A stretch of DNA of 64,000 bases from CAMLFJ01 sp040902305 (lineage in GTDB: Bacteria > Methylomirabilota > Methylomirabilia > Rokubacteriales > CSP1-6), in the NCBI GenBank assembly GCA_040902305.1, contig JBBDXN010000139.1:1-64000 (forward strand). Reading direction: 5' to 3'. Made by a program: the position numbers and the translations under genes. Below are positions 17,751 to 25,147 of this stretch, one piece after another; positions within the stretch are counted from its first letter, which is position 1; every line of letters starts with the position of its first letter. Below the pieces are notes generated by a model. It was given only the letters and a program-made list of their open reading frames with translations, was not told the origin of the DNA and did no database searches.

Positions 17751-18686
17751 ATGACCGACTTCGGATTGGCCATCCGCAACTTCGTGGGCCCGGGCGAGGT
17801 CCCCGATATCCAGGGCCTCTACGCCTACGCGGAGCGCGCCGAAGCGCTCGGCTTCGAATCGCTCTGGGCCTGGGACCACGTGCTGCTCGGCGTGGAGCCC
17901 TCCTTCCCCATCGTGGACTCGATCACGATGCTGGGCGCCGTCGCGGCGCGAACGCACAAGATCAAGCTCGGCACCGGGGTGCTGGTGCTGCCGCTGCGCA
18001 ACCCGGTGGTCGCGGCCAAAACCCTCGGCAGCCTCGACGTCATCTCGGGCGGCCGCCTGATCCTGGGCGTGGCCGCCGGCTGGTACGCGCGCGAGTTCGA
18101 CGCGGTCGGGGTGCCGTTCAAGCAGCGCGGGCGCCAGTTCGAGCGTAACCTCGACATCCTGATGCGCCTCTGGACCCAGGACCGCGTGACCCTGAAGGTC
18201 GACGAGTTCAACCTGCGGGAGGCGGTGATGGTCCCTCGCACCGCGCAGCGCCCGCGCCCGCCCGTGCTGATCGGCGGCTACGTGGACGCGGTCCTGCGGC
18301 GCGCAGGCAGGGTCGGCGACGGCTGGCTGACCTATTTCTACACCCCGGAGAGCTTCACGAAGTCGTGGGAGAAGGTGAAGGCCTTCGCCCGCGAGGCCGG
18401 TCGCGACCCCGCCGCGTTGACCGCCACGAATCAACTGGCGGTCTACGTGGGGCGATCCCGCGAGGAGACCACCGCCGACATGCGTCAGTGGCTCTCCACC
18501 GAGTGGGACACCGCGGCCTGGAGCGAGTCCACCATCGATCACGCCATCCACGGGTCGGTGGACGAGTGCATCGAGCAGCTCCGCGCCCACGTGAAGACCG
18601 GCGTGCACCGGATCATCCTGATCCCGTACCGCTATCAACCCGAGCAGGTCGAGCGCATCGCCAAGGAGGTCTTGCCCAAGCTATGA
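17751..18686 (+). CDS. LLM class flavin-dependent oxidoreductase
   Basis: 311 aa from ATG 17751 with a GGAG site 6 nt upstream. This is a luciferase-like (TIM-barrel) protein: YAERAEALGFESLWAWDHV, TGVLVLPLRNPVVAAKTLGSLD split over residues 74-95, and GGRLILGVAAGW. The group uses F420 or FMN; the DHV and LRNPV pattern suits F420-dependent members, but the cofactor is not proven. It is expected to oxidise or mono-oxygenate a pathway intermediate. It overlaps the next gene by 4 nt and so remains part of the operon despite the repeat block in front. Confidence 0.9.
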   Translation: MTDFGLAIRNFVGPGEVPDIQGLYAYAERAEALGFESLWAWDHVLLGVEPSFPIVDSITMLGAVAARTHKIKLGTGVLVLPLRNPVVAAKTLGSLDVISGGRLILGVAAGWYAREFDAVGVPFKQRGRQFERNLDILMRLWTQDRVTLKVDEFNLREAVMVPRTAQRPRPPVLIGGYVDAVLRRAGRVGDGWLTYFYTPESFTKSWEKVKAFAREAGRDPAALTATNQLAVYVGRSREETTADMRQWLSTEWDTAAWSESTIDHAIHGSVDECIEQLRAHVKTGVHRIILIPYRYQPEQVERIAKEVLPKL

Positions 18687-19471
18687 GCCAGCCCATCCAC
18701 ATCGATATCAACTGCGACATGGGAGAGAGCTACGGCCGGTGGACCCTCGGCCACGACGAGGAGGTGATGCCGAACATCACCTCCGCCAATATCGCCTGCG
18801 GCTTCCACGGCGGGGACCCGCACGTCATGCGCCGTACCGTGGAGCTGGCCGTCCAGCACGGCGTGGCGGTGGGCGCGCACCCCGGCCTGCCCGACCTCAT
18901 GGGCTTCGGGCGGCGCCGCATGGACGTTTCGCCGGCGGAGCTGAAGGACTATCACCGCTACCAGATCGGCGCCCTCGCCGCGTTCGCGCAGGCCGCGGGC
19001 ACCCGGATCCAGCACGTCAAGCCCCACGGCATCCAGTACCACATGTTCGAGGAGAACCTGCCCCTCGGGCGCGCCACCGCCCTACAGGTCCTCGAGCTGG
19101 ACCCCCAGATCATCCTGATGACCATGGCCATGACGAAGTACGACGCGGAGGCCCGGAAGGTGCAGGGCGTGCGGGTCGCCGCGGAAGGCTTCGCGGACCG
19201 CGTCTACGCCGACGACGGCCAGCTCGTCACCCGCAAGCTCGGCAAGGACGCGCTGATCACCGATCCGGCCCGGGCCGCCGATCAGGCCGTGCGCATGGCG
19301 ATGGAAGGCAAGGTCAGGACGATCACCGGCACCGTGATCGACGCCCGAGTCGAGACCATCTGCATCCACGGCGATAGCCCGGGCTCGGACAAGATCGTGG
19401 CCGCCGTGCGGGAGGGTCTGGTCAAGGCCGGCGCCATCGTCAAGCCGCTCCGGGACTGGCTGCCCCGCTAG
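18683..19471 (+). CDS. pxpA: LamB/YcsF family protein (5-oxoprolinase subunit A-like)
   Basis: 262 aa, ATG overlapping the LLM stop (ATGA). The N-terminal DINCDMGESYGRW, IACGFHGGDP and VGAHPGLPD segments are the conserved acidic/His motifs of the family, and HVKPHG occurs at about residues 112-117. In E. coli PxpA works with PxpB and PxpC to cleave 5-oxoproline using ATP. No pxpB or pxpC is present here, so either these lie elsewhere or this homologue serves another amide- or lactam-opening step in the operon. The last 40 residues look complete. Confidence 0.88.
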   Translation: MSQPIHIDINCDMGESYGRWTLGHDEEVMPNITSANIACGFHGGDPHVMRRTVELAVQHGVAVGAHPGLPDLMGFGRRRMDVSPAELKDYHRYQIGALAAFAQAAGTRIQHVKPHGIQYHMFEENLPLGRATALQVLELDPQIILMTMAMTKYDAEARKVQGVRVAAEGFADRVYADDGQLVTRKLGKDALITDPARAADQAVRMAMEGKVRTITGTVIDARVETICIHGDSPGSDKIVAAVREGLVKAGAIVKPLRDWLPR

Positions 19472-19923
19472 CACTCGGACCTTTTTCCGCGCCCGGCCCA
19501 TTCCGGCGCAGATCCTGCGGGGAGGGTCGGACCGTCCGAAATCGGTACAGTGTATTCCGCTGCCCGTCACCCGCCCTCGGCCGATCCGGAGGGTGGCACG
19601 CCGTAACTCACCATCGCATCAGCGCTTTACCCCCCTGCAAAAGCTGGCACCGAGTTTGCCGTAGGGTAGCTCGGCGCTATCATGGCGGACTTCGCGGACG
19701 GCAGCAGCGTGAAGGGCGTGAGACCCGACGGAAGCCGGCCCGGTGAGATCAAGCCGGGCGCGGGCCAACGCGGCCATCGTCTCTCGGACCCGCACGGCCC
19801 CCGCGGAGCCTTCCGGGAGCGTCATTTCGGCCAGACCGCGCGGGCTCACCGGCTCCCGCATCACCAGCGCGGTCACGGTCGATGAGCCAGGCGGAAGCCG
19901 GGAACGCCACAGGGGAGGAAACC
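19472..19923. other. 452-nt intergenic region with palindrome and sigma-54 motif
   Basis: There is no convincing gene. A 6+1+6 palindrome TCGGACCGTCCGA lies at 19527-19539, and a sigma-54 motif at 19645-19659. Downstream, an open frame 19682-19885 (67 codons) has no ribosome site and a composition like its shadows, and a minus-strand frame ending at 19619 is equally unsupported. The stretch from about 19671 to 19923 would be a long leader of the next gene. Confidence 0.5.
19645..19659 (+). promoter_or_regulatory. Candidate sigma-54 (RpoN) promoter
   Basis: TGGCAC-N5-TTGC: the GG (19646-19647) and GC (19658-19659) doublets have the 10-bp spacing required for sigma-54 -24/-12 elements, and TGGCAC and TTGC match consensus fully. 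Transcription would begin near 19671 and read into the 104-aa gene at 19924 after a leader of about 250 nt. No enhancer-binding activator gene is seen nearby. Confidence 0.5.
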
Positions 19924-20238
19924 ATGACCACCACCACACTGAGGCTGCTGATGGGATCGGGCTACCGGCGCGAGCCGAGCGCGATGCCTTCGGACTCGCA
20001 GATCGCGCATGCGCTCTATGACGCGCAGAGCGCTCCCACGCAGCCGTCGCGGAAGAGCCTCGACGAGATCCTGTTCATGGCTCAGCAGAGCTCCGGCTGG
20101 ACGCAGGTCTTCAAACAACTGAAGACCGAGGGCCTGATCGCGGAGCAGACGCTCGGACACGTAGTGGCGCGCTGGACCAACCGGACGATCCGTACCCGGC
20201 GGCCCGCGCTGGCGCCGGTCGAGCACATCTCCGCCTAG
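19924..20238 (+). CDS. Hypothetical 104-aa protein
   Basis: Start chosen at ATG 19924 because GGGGAGGAAACC precedes it, a strong ribosome site; a frame-compatible ATG 42 nt upstream lacks one. The protein is soluble, Ser/Thr-rich at the N-terminus (MTTTTLRLLMGSG) and has an amphipathic middle (SLDEILFMAQQSSGWTQVFKQLKTEGLI) split by polar residues, then VVARWTNRTIRTRRP with a basic tail. It looks like a small adaptor or regulatory protein; I recognise no family. It lies downstream of the sigma-54 motif and ends in a convergent hairpin with the glycosyltransferase gene. Confidence 0.6.
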   Translation: MTTTTLRLLMGSGYRREPSAMPSDSQIAHALYDAQSAPTQPSRKSLDEILFMAQQSSGWTQVFKQLKTEGLIAEQTLGHVVARWTNRTIRTRRPALAPVEHISA

Positions 20239-20251
20239 CTTCCCGCCTCAC

Positions 20252-20293
20252 CGCTACCGCGCGGCCAGGAGCGACTCCAGCCGCGCGGTAGCG
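20252..20293. terminator. Bidirectional hairpin between convergent genes
   Basis: A perfect 14-bp stem: CGCTACCGCGCGGC (20252-20265) and its complement (20280-20293), with a 14-nt loop. It begins 14 nt after the 104-aa gene and overlaps the last 13 codons of the convergent glycosyltransferase gene. No T-tract follows, so it is a structural pause or mRNA-end element rather than a textbook intrinsic terminator. Confidence 0.45.
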
Positions 20294-21273
20294 CGTTCCC
20301 AGTCGAACTGAGTCCCCACGAACTCCCGTCCCTGCCGCGCGACCCGCACCCGCAGCTCCGTATCCTCCACCAAACGGGTGAGCCCCCAGGCCAGCGCGTC
20401 CAGGTCGCGCCGCGGCGCCACCACCGCGGTGCGGCCGTCGATGGCGTAGTCGCGGCAGCCCCCGTTGTCGTAGGTGCAGAGCGCCGCCCCGCAGGCCATC
20501 GCCTCCATCGCGGGCATGCCGAGCCCTTCGTCCCAGGAGGGGCAGAGATAGATCGGGCAGCGGCTGTAGAGCCACGCGAGCCGCTCCTGCGGCAGGTTCT
20601 CGTGGAACTCGGCGAAAAGCAGCCTGCGCGGCGGCGACTTCACCCCGAAGCCCACCAGGGTCAGCTCCGGATGGCGCGACCGGATCCGGTCGAAGGCCTC
20701 GAGGCCGTCGGCCACGCCCTTCCACGGATACTCGTGGAAGAGCATCAGCACGCGGAGCCGCCCGTCGTCCTCGGCCGGCACCGGGCGGAAGAGGGTCCCG
20801 TCGACCGGGGTGACGACGACCGCGGCCGGGGTGTCGAAGCGCTCGGCCATGACGTCGGCGAGCCAGGTCGAGATCACGATCTTGCGCAGCGGGATGCGGT
20901 AGGTCGCGTCCACGCGCGCCGCCTCGCCGTGATAGAGGCTCTCGTAGTGCTGGATGAAGTAGAATTTCCGCCCGCAGCGGGTCGGGGCCGCGGCCACCGC
21001 CTCCACCGACTGCCACGAGGTCGCGATCACCACGTCGCCCGCGGGCACGGTCGCCCCCCTCCACTCGGGCACCCACTGCACCCGGGCCTGCAGCGCCGGC
21101 ATCCAGTCGGGCCCGCGCTGGAAGCGGTTGCGCCACCACGCGGTCAGCGCGTGACGGGCGGGCACGACCAGCGTGACGTCGTGGCCGCGCTTGGCCAGGC
21201 GGTCGGCGTGGATGAGGATCGCGCGCACCCCCCCCGCGATCCGCAGGTGCGGGCACAGGAACGTGATCTTCAC
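20254..21273 (-). CDS. Glycosyltransferase family 4 protein
   Basis: 339 aa with a GT-B fold. The N-terminal Rossmann half starts MKITFLCPHLRIAGGVRAI, the glycine-rich acceptor loop of GT4 enzymes; the C-terminal half has the nucleotide-sugar site CPSWDEGLGMPAMEAMACG, containing the family EX7E motif, followed by DNGGCRDY. It transfers a sugar from a nucleotide donor to an unknown acceptor, probably a glycan or lipid at the cytoplasmic face. No other polysaccharide genes are adjacent, so its pathway is unclear. The C-terminal codons are part of a 14-bp hairpin. Confidence 0.88.
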   Translation of the reverse strand: MKITFLCPHLRIAGGVRAILIHADRLAKRGHDVTLVVPARHALTAWWRNRFQRGPDWMPALQARVQWVPEWRGATVPAGDVVIATSWQSVEAVAAAPTRCGRKFYFIQHYESLYHGEAARVDATYRIPLRKIVISTWLADVMAERFDTPAAVVVTPVDGTLFRPVPAEDDGRLRVLMLFHEYPWKGVADGLEAFDRIRSRHPELTLVGFGVKSPPRRLLFAEFHENLPQERLAWLYSRCPIYLCPSWDEGLGMPAMEAMACGAALCTYDNGGCRDYAIDGRTAVVAPRRDLDALAWGLTRLVEDTELRVRVARQGREFVGTQFDWERATARLESLLAAR

Positions 21274-21289
21274 GACGAGCCCACCCTCA

Positions 21290-21350
21290 CCGCGAGCACC
21301 CTCACCACCCTCACCCTCACCCTACCCTCTCCCTCCCAGGAGGGAGAGGG
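21290..21350. repeat. Family B palindrome with CACCCT repeats
   Basis: Degenerate CACCCT/TCACCC repeats lead into a perfect 12-bp stem CCCTCTCCCTCC / GGAGGGAGAGGG (21325-21336, 21339-21350) with a 2-nt loop. It sits between the same-strand TPP-enzyme gene and glycosyltransferase gene and could attenuate read-through between them. It is related to the palindromes at 17558, 24180, 38873, 42705, 55470 and 56950. Confidence 0.75.
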
Positions 21351-21369
21351 ATGATCTCGGATCTCCCGG

Positions 21370-23022
21370 TCATATCGCCATGGACACCTGGCCGGTGCGC
21401 CGATACGCCGCTGGGTCCAGGATCACGTTGACGCAGTAGACCTCTCCCGAGCCCAGCGCCCGCTCCAGCGCCGGGCGGATCTGGCGCGGCTCCGTCACGT
21501 GCACGCCCTTGCCGCCGAGCGCCTCCACCACCCGCTCGAACCGGGTGAACGGCAACGAGGTGCCCACCGCCCGCTCCGCCCCGAAGAAGGAGAGCTGCGG
21601 GTTGCGGATCTGGCCCCAGCCGCCGTCATTGCCGATGACCACGGTCATCGGCAGGCCGAAGCGCACCGCGGTCTCCGTCTCCATGCCGTTGAGCCCGAAG
21701 GCCCCGTCGCCCGCGATCAGGAGCACGCGCTGGGAGGGCCGGAGCAGCTTGGCCGCGATCGCGAACGAGGGCCCCACGCCCAGGCAGCCGAACGGCCCCG
21801 GATCGAGCCATTGGCCCGGACGCGAGAGCGGGACGATCTTGGAGGCGCAACCCACCACGTCGCCCCCGTCGCCCACCACGGTGGTCCCGGCGTCCACCAC
21901 CGCCGCAATCTCGTGGCCCAGGCGGTAGTGGCTGATCGGCACATCGTCCGAGAGCCGCTCGGCCATGAGCCGGGCCTGCGAATCGGCTTCCTTCTTCCGG
22001 ACCGCGTCCTGCCACGGGGCGAAGCGGGCCGCCAGATCCCGCGGCAGCGCGTCGGCGAGCGCCCGCAGCGTGAGCCCGATATGGCTGGCGAGGCCCACCG
22101 CCAGCGGGCGATTGCGGCCCAGCTCCGCCGGGTCGCAGTCCACCATGGCGACCTGCACGGTATCCGCGAAGGAGGGGGCGCGGCCATAGCCCAGGCGGAA
22201 GTCGAGCGGCGTGCCGAGCACCAGCGCGACGTCGGCCTGGCCCAGCGCGAAGCCGCGGGCCTGGGCGAAGGCCTGCGGGTGATCGTGCGCGAGGCTGCCG
22301 CGGCCCGCCCCGTTCATGAACACGGGCACGCCGGTCCGGTCGGCCAGTGCCTCGAGGTCCCTGGCCGCGTCGTCCCAGTACACCCCGCTGCCCGCCATGA
22401 TCACGGGCCGCTCCGCGCCGGCCAGCAGCCCGGCCAGCTCCTCCACGGATGCGGGATCGGGCGCGGTGGGGCGCCGGTGCGCGTAGGCGGTGGGAATCGG
22501 CGCGAGACGGTCCTCCACCACGGTCATCAGCAGGTCCACCGGGATCTCGACGAAGACGGGGCCCGGGCGGCCGGTGAGCGCGTGCCGGATGGCGGTGGTC
22601 AGCACCTCCGGGATCTGGCGCGTCTCGCTCACCGTCCACGAACCCTTGGTGATCGGCCGCAGCAGGTCCACCTGCTCCACTTCCTGCAGCGACCCCAGCC
22701 CGCGGAGGCCGAGCGGCGCGGCGCCTCCGATCAGCAGCACCGGGCTGCGCGCGGAGTGCGCATTGGCGATGCCGGTGACCGCGTCGGTGACCCCCGGCCC
22801 CGCGGTCACCACCGCCACGCCGATATTGCGGGTGAGCCGCGCGTAGGCGTCGGCGGCGTGCGCGCAGGCCTGCTCGTGGCGCATGTCCACCACCTGGACG
22901 CCTTCCGAGATGCAGCCGTCGTAGATCGGCAGGATGTGGCCGCCGCACAGCGTGAAGATGTGGCCGACGCCCGCTTGCCGGAGCGTGCGCGCGACGAGGT
23001 GCCCCCCGTTGAGATCCGCCAC
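21370..23022 (-). CDS. Thiamine pyrophosphate-binding protein (acetolactate synthase/2-hydroxyacyl-CoA lyase-like)
   Basis: 550 aa with three domains. The N-terminal pyrimidine-binding domain has the cofactor-activating Glu50 in MRHEQACAHAADAYAR; the central domain includes RPVIMAGSGVYWDDA; the C-terminal diphosphate-binding domain has GDGAFGLNGMETET followed by GNDGGWG, the GDG...N motif. The family includes acetolactate synthase, 2-hydroxyacyl-CoA lyase and oxalyl-CoA decarboxylase. There is no regulatory subunit gene beside it, so acetolactate synthesis for branched amino acids is unlikely; a C-C lyase or carboligase role with the adjacent oxidoreductases fits better. Confidence 0.9.
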   Translation of the reverse strand: MADLNGGHLVARTLRQAGVGHIFTLCGGHILPIYDGCISEGVQVVDMRHEQACAHAADAYARLTRNIGVAVVTAGPGVTDAVTGIANAHSARSPVLLIGGAAPLGLRGLGSLQEVEQVDLLRPITKGSWTVSETRQIPEVLTTAIRHALTGRPGPVFVEIPVDLLMTVVEDRLAPIPTAYAHRRPTAPDPASVEELAGLLAGAERPVIMAGSGVYWDDAARDLEALADRTGVPVFMNGAGRGSLAHDHPQAFAQARGFALGQADVALVLGTPLDFRLGYGRAPSFADTVQVAMVDCDPAELGRNRPLAVGLASHIGLTLRALADALPRDLAARFAPWQDAVRKKEADSQARLMAERLSDDVPISHYRLGHEIAAVVDAGTTVVGDGGDVVGCASKIVPLSRPGQWLDPGPFGCLGVGPSFAIAAKLLRPSQRVLLIAGDGAFGLNGMETETAVRFGLPMTVVIGNDGGWGQIRNPQLSFFGAERAVGTSLPFTRFERVVEALGGKGVHVTEPRQIRPALERALGSGEVYCVNVILDPAAYRRTGQVSMAI

Positions 23023-23042
23023 CCTAGGTGAGATCCGCCATG

Positions 23043-23459
23043 TCAGGCCGGCGGCGCGGTCGGGAGGTGCACGATCTCCAGCTTCAGCCGGTCCGGATCC
23101 TCGAAGAACACCGCATAGTACCCCGGCCGGTACTCCGGGAACTCGCGCGGCGTGCCGTAGAGCGCGCCGAGCTTTTGAGGGGTCATGAACTCCTTCTGGA
23201 AGCGGTCCACGTCCTCGCGACGATCGACGCAGAAGGCGAGATGGTTGAGGCCGGCGCGCTTGCGGTGAAAGCCCGGCTCGGCGTGCGGAGGCGCCGCGAC
23301 GCCGACCCAGATGTCGGCTCCCCGGCCGGAGAAGCCGACCATCTCGTCGGTCTCGGAGACGGCGCGGTAGTCGAGGTAGCCGAGGAGCGCCTTGTAGAAC
23401 GGCAGCGACCGCTGCGCGTCGCGCACGTTGACCTGGAGGTGATAGAGCTGGGCCCTCAC
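23043..23459 (-). CDS. VOC family (glyoxalase/dioxygenase-like) protein
   Basis: 138 aa from GTG 23459, overlapping the previous stop as GTGA. Two beta-alpha-beta-beta-beta modules are visible. Possible metal ligands are His in LYHLQVNV (about residue 7), His in LNHLAFCV and Glu in LKLEIVHL, the usual VOC placement. It resembles small glyoxalase-like lyases and isomerases; the substrate is unknown. The gene lies between the ferredoxin-reductase-like gene and the TPP-enzyme gene, all on the minus strand, and is probably co-transcribed. Confidence 0.85.
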   Translation of the reverse strand: MRAQLYHLQVNVRDAQRSLPFYKALLGYLDYRAVSETDEMVGFSGRGADIWVGVAAPPHAEPGFHRKRAGLNHLAFCVDRREDVDRFQKEFMTPQKLGALYGTPREFPEYRPGYYAVFFEDPDRLKLEIVHLPTAPPA

Positions 23460-24163
23460 CAGAACTTCTCCCACTTGACGCTCTTCCGGTCCATGCCCTT
23501 CTTGACCAGCGCGTCGCGCACCTTGTTGATGGTCTCCCCGCCCCCGCAGACGTAGACGATCAATTTATCCACGCCATACACGAGGCGCTCGACCGCCTCC
23601 GCGGGCTCGCCTTTCTCGCCGCGCCAGGCCGCGGGCGGCTCCCGCAGGACCGGCAGGTACGAAAAGCCCGGGTAGCGCCGGGCCAGCGAGCGGAAGTCGG
23701 CGTCGTAGACGAGCCAGCCCGGGTTGCGAGCCCAGTAGATCAGCGCGGTGGGGCGGCCGTAGCCGGTCTCGTGGAGGTGGGTCACGATCGAGCGGATCGG
23801 CACGATCCCGATCTCCTCGGCCACGAAGACGGCGCGGCGGGGGTCGGCCCGGTTGAAGACGAAGCCGCCGGTCGGGCCCTTGAACTGCACCGGATCGCCG
23901 GGCTTGAGCTCGCGCGCCCACTGCGAGCCGAGGCCGCCGGGCGCGACGTCGATCGAGAGCGTGAAGCCGCCCCGGCGGGTGGGGGACGAGACCATGCTCC
24001 AGGCGCGCACGTTCTTGGGGCCGAAGGGCACCGAGATCCACTGCCCCGCCGCGAAGGTGAAATCGGCGGGCTCGATCACCCGCAGGTCCACCTCCATGAT
24101 CTCGGGCGTCACCGCCCGCACCGCGGCGACCTCGGCCTTGCACTCCCGGGGCCTTGGCGGCAT
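23456..24163 (-). CDS. FAD/NAD(P)-binding oxidoreductase (ferredoxin reductase type)
   Basis: 235 aa. The N-terminal FAD-binding barrel has RAWSMVSSP (about 53-61, equivalent to the RxYS motif with Trp for Tyr) and GPTGGF (about 96-101). The NAD-binding half has VFVAEEIGIVPIRSI, where the usual GGTGIAP is replaced by AEEIGIVP, and ends KWEKFW, the aromatic C-terminal signature. It probably shuttles electrons between NAD(P)H and a partner oxygenase or flavoenzyme. There is no iron-sulphur domain. The neighbours include an LLM flavoenzyme that may use the reductant. Confidence 0.85.
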   Translation of the reverse strand: MPPRPRECKAEVAAVRAVTPEIMEVDLRVIEPADFTFAAGQWISVPFGPKNVRAWSMVSSPTRRGGFTLSIDVAPGGLGSQWARELKPGDPVQFKGPTGGFVFNRADPRRAVFVAEEIGIVPIRSIVTHLHETGYGRPTALIYWARNPGWLVYDADFRSLARRYPGFSYLPVLREPPAAWRGEKGEPAEAVERLVYGVDKLIVYVCGGGETINKVRDALVKKGMDRKSVKWEKFW

Positions 24164-24177
24164 GCGCCAGCCCCTAT

Positions 24178-24204
24178 ACCCCTCTCCCCTCTGGGGAGAG
24201 GGCA
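24178..24204. repeat. Family B palindrome
   Basis: CCCTCTCCCC / GGGGAGAGGG (24180-24189 and 24193-24202, 3-nt loop) followed by CAGGCGAG, a truncated form of the CAGGGTGAGGGG tail seen at other sites. It lies in the 54-nt gap between two minus-strand genes. Confidence 0.75.
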
Positions 24205-24217
24205 GGCGAGCCGCACG

Positions 24218-25147
24218 TCATCCGACCTTCCCAAAGCGCGGGATGATCTCACTCGCGATCGCCTCGAGCTGCGCCCGCTCGTCCGGGACATCGCAGATGG
24301 GATTCATCACGAAGTAGCGGCAGCCGGCCTGCGCGAACCGGTCGATCTGCTCGGCGCACTGCTCGGGCGTGCCGATCACCCCGTACTTGCGGGCCAGCGG
24401 CCCGAAGTCCTGCGCGTAGCGCCGGGAGAGGATCCGCACCCAGGCGCGCTCGGCAGCCTCGTAGTCGGGCCCGACCGTGACGAAGGTCAGGTGCCCGGTC
24501 ACGAAGCGGTCCAGGGTGCGCCCCGCCTGTAGGGCGGCCTGGCGGATCTTGGCGAGGCTCTGGGCATAGCGGTCGGGCTGGACGACATAGGACATCCACC
24601 CGTCGCCATGCCGCCCCGCGCGCGCCAGCGCGGCGTCCGAGCGGCCCCCGATCCAGATCGGCGGCCCCGGCCGCTGCACGGGCTTGGGGTCGATGCTCAC
24701 CCCGTCGAACTGGGTGAAGCGGCCCTGGAACGAGGCCGGCGTGTCCCGCCAGAGCGTCCGCACCACTTCGATGCCCTCGGTGACCCGGGCGCCCCGCTCA
24801 TTGTGGGGCACCCCGCAGGCCTCGAACTCCTTCGGGTTCTCGCCGCCCACCCCGACCCCGAAGATGAGCCGGCCGCCGCAGAGCGCGTCGAGCGTGGAGG
24901 TGATCTTGGCGACCACGGCCGGCTGCCGCAGGGCCAGCAGGTAGACCCCGCTGCCCAGCTTGATGCGCTTCGTGATCCCCGCGTAGGAAGCCAACAGCGT
25001 CAGCGACTCGTAGATCGGCCCGTGGAAGGAGACGTGATCGCCCGTCCACAGCGAATGAAGCCCCAGCTCCTCGCAGCGCCGGGCCAGGGCGAACTGCTCG
25101 TCCGGCGGGTGCATGGCGAGGAAGGCCCCGAATTTCAGCTCGGGCAT
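24218..25147 (-). CDS. LLM class flavin-dependent (F420-type) oxidoreductase
   Basis: 309 aa from ATG 25147, sharing one base with the stop of the upstream gene (TGATG). It begins MPELKFGAFLAMHPPDE and has ARRCEELGLHSLWTGDHV, KLGSGVYLLALRQPAVVAK and GGRLIFGVGVGGENPKEF, typical of F420-dependent LLM enzymes. It has a helical C-terminal IGTPEQCAEQIDRFAQAG. The substrate is unknown. It is the second of three LLM genes in this window. A longer frame upstream in this register is a shadow of the aldolase gene. Confidence 0.9.
   Translation of the reverse strand: MPELKFGAFLAMHPPDEQFALARRCEELGLHSLWTGDHVSFHGPIYESLTLLASYAGITKRIKLGSGVYLLALRQPAVVAKITSTLDALCGGRLIFGVGVGGENPKEFEACGVPHNERGARVTEGIEVVRTLWRDTPASFQGRFTQFDGVSIDPKPVQRPGPPIWIGGRSDAALARAGRHGDGWMSYVVQPDRYAQSLAKIRQAALQAGRTLDRFVTGHLTFVTVGPDYEAAERAWVRILSRRYAQDFGPLARKYGVIGTPEQCAEQIDRFAQAGCRYFVMNPICDVPDERAQLEAIASEIIPRFGKVG

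Noticed and set aside
19682..19885. 67-codon frame after the sigma-54 motif
   Set aside because: No ribosome site and no conserved-looking sequence; more likely leader of the 104-aa gene.
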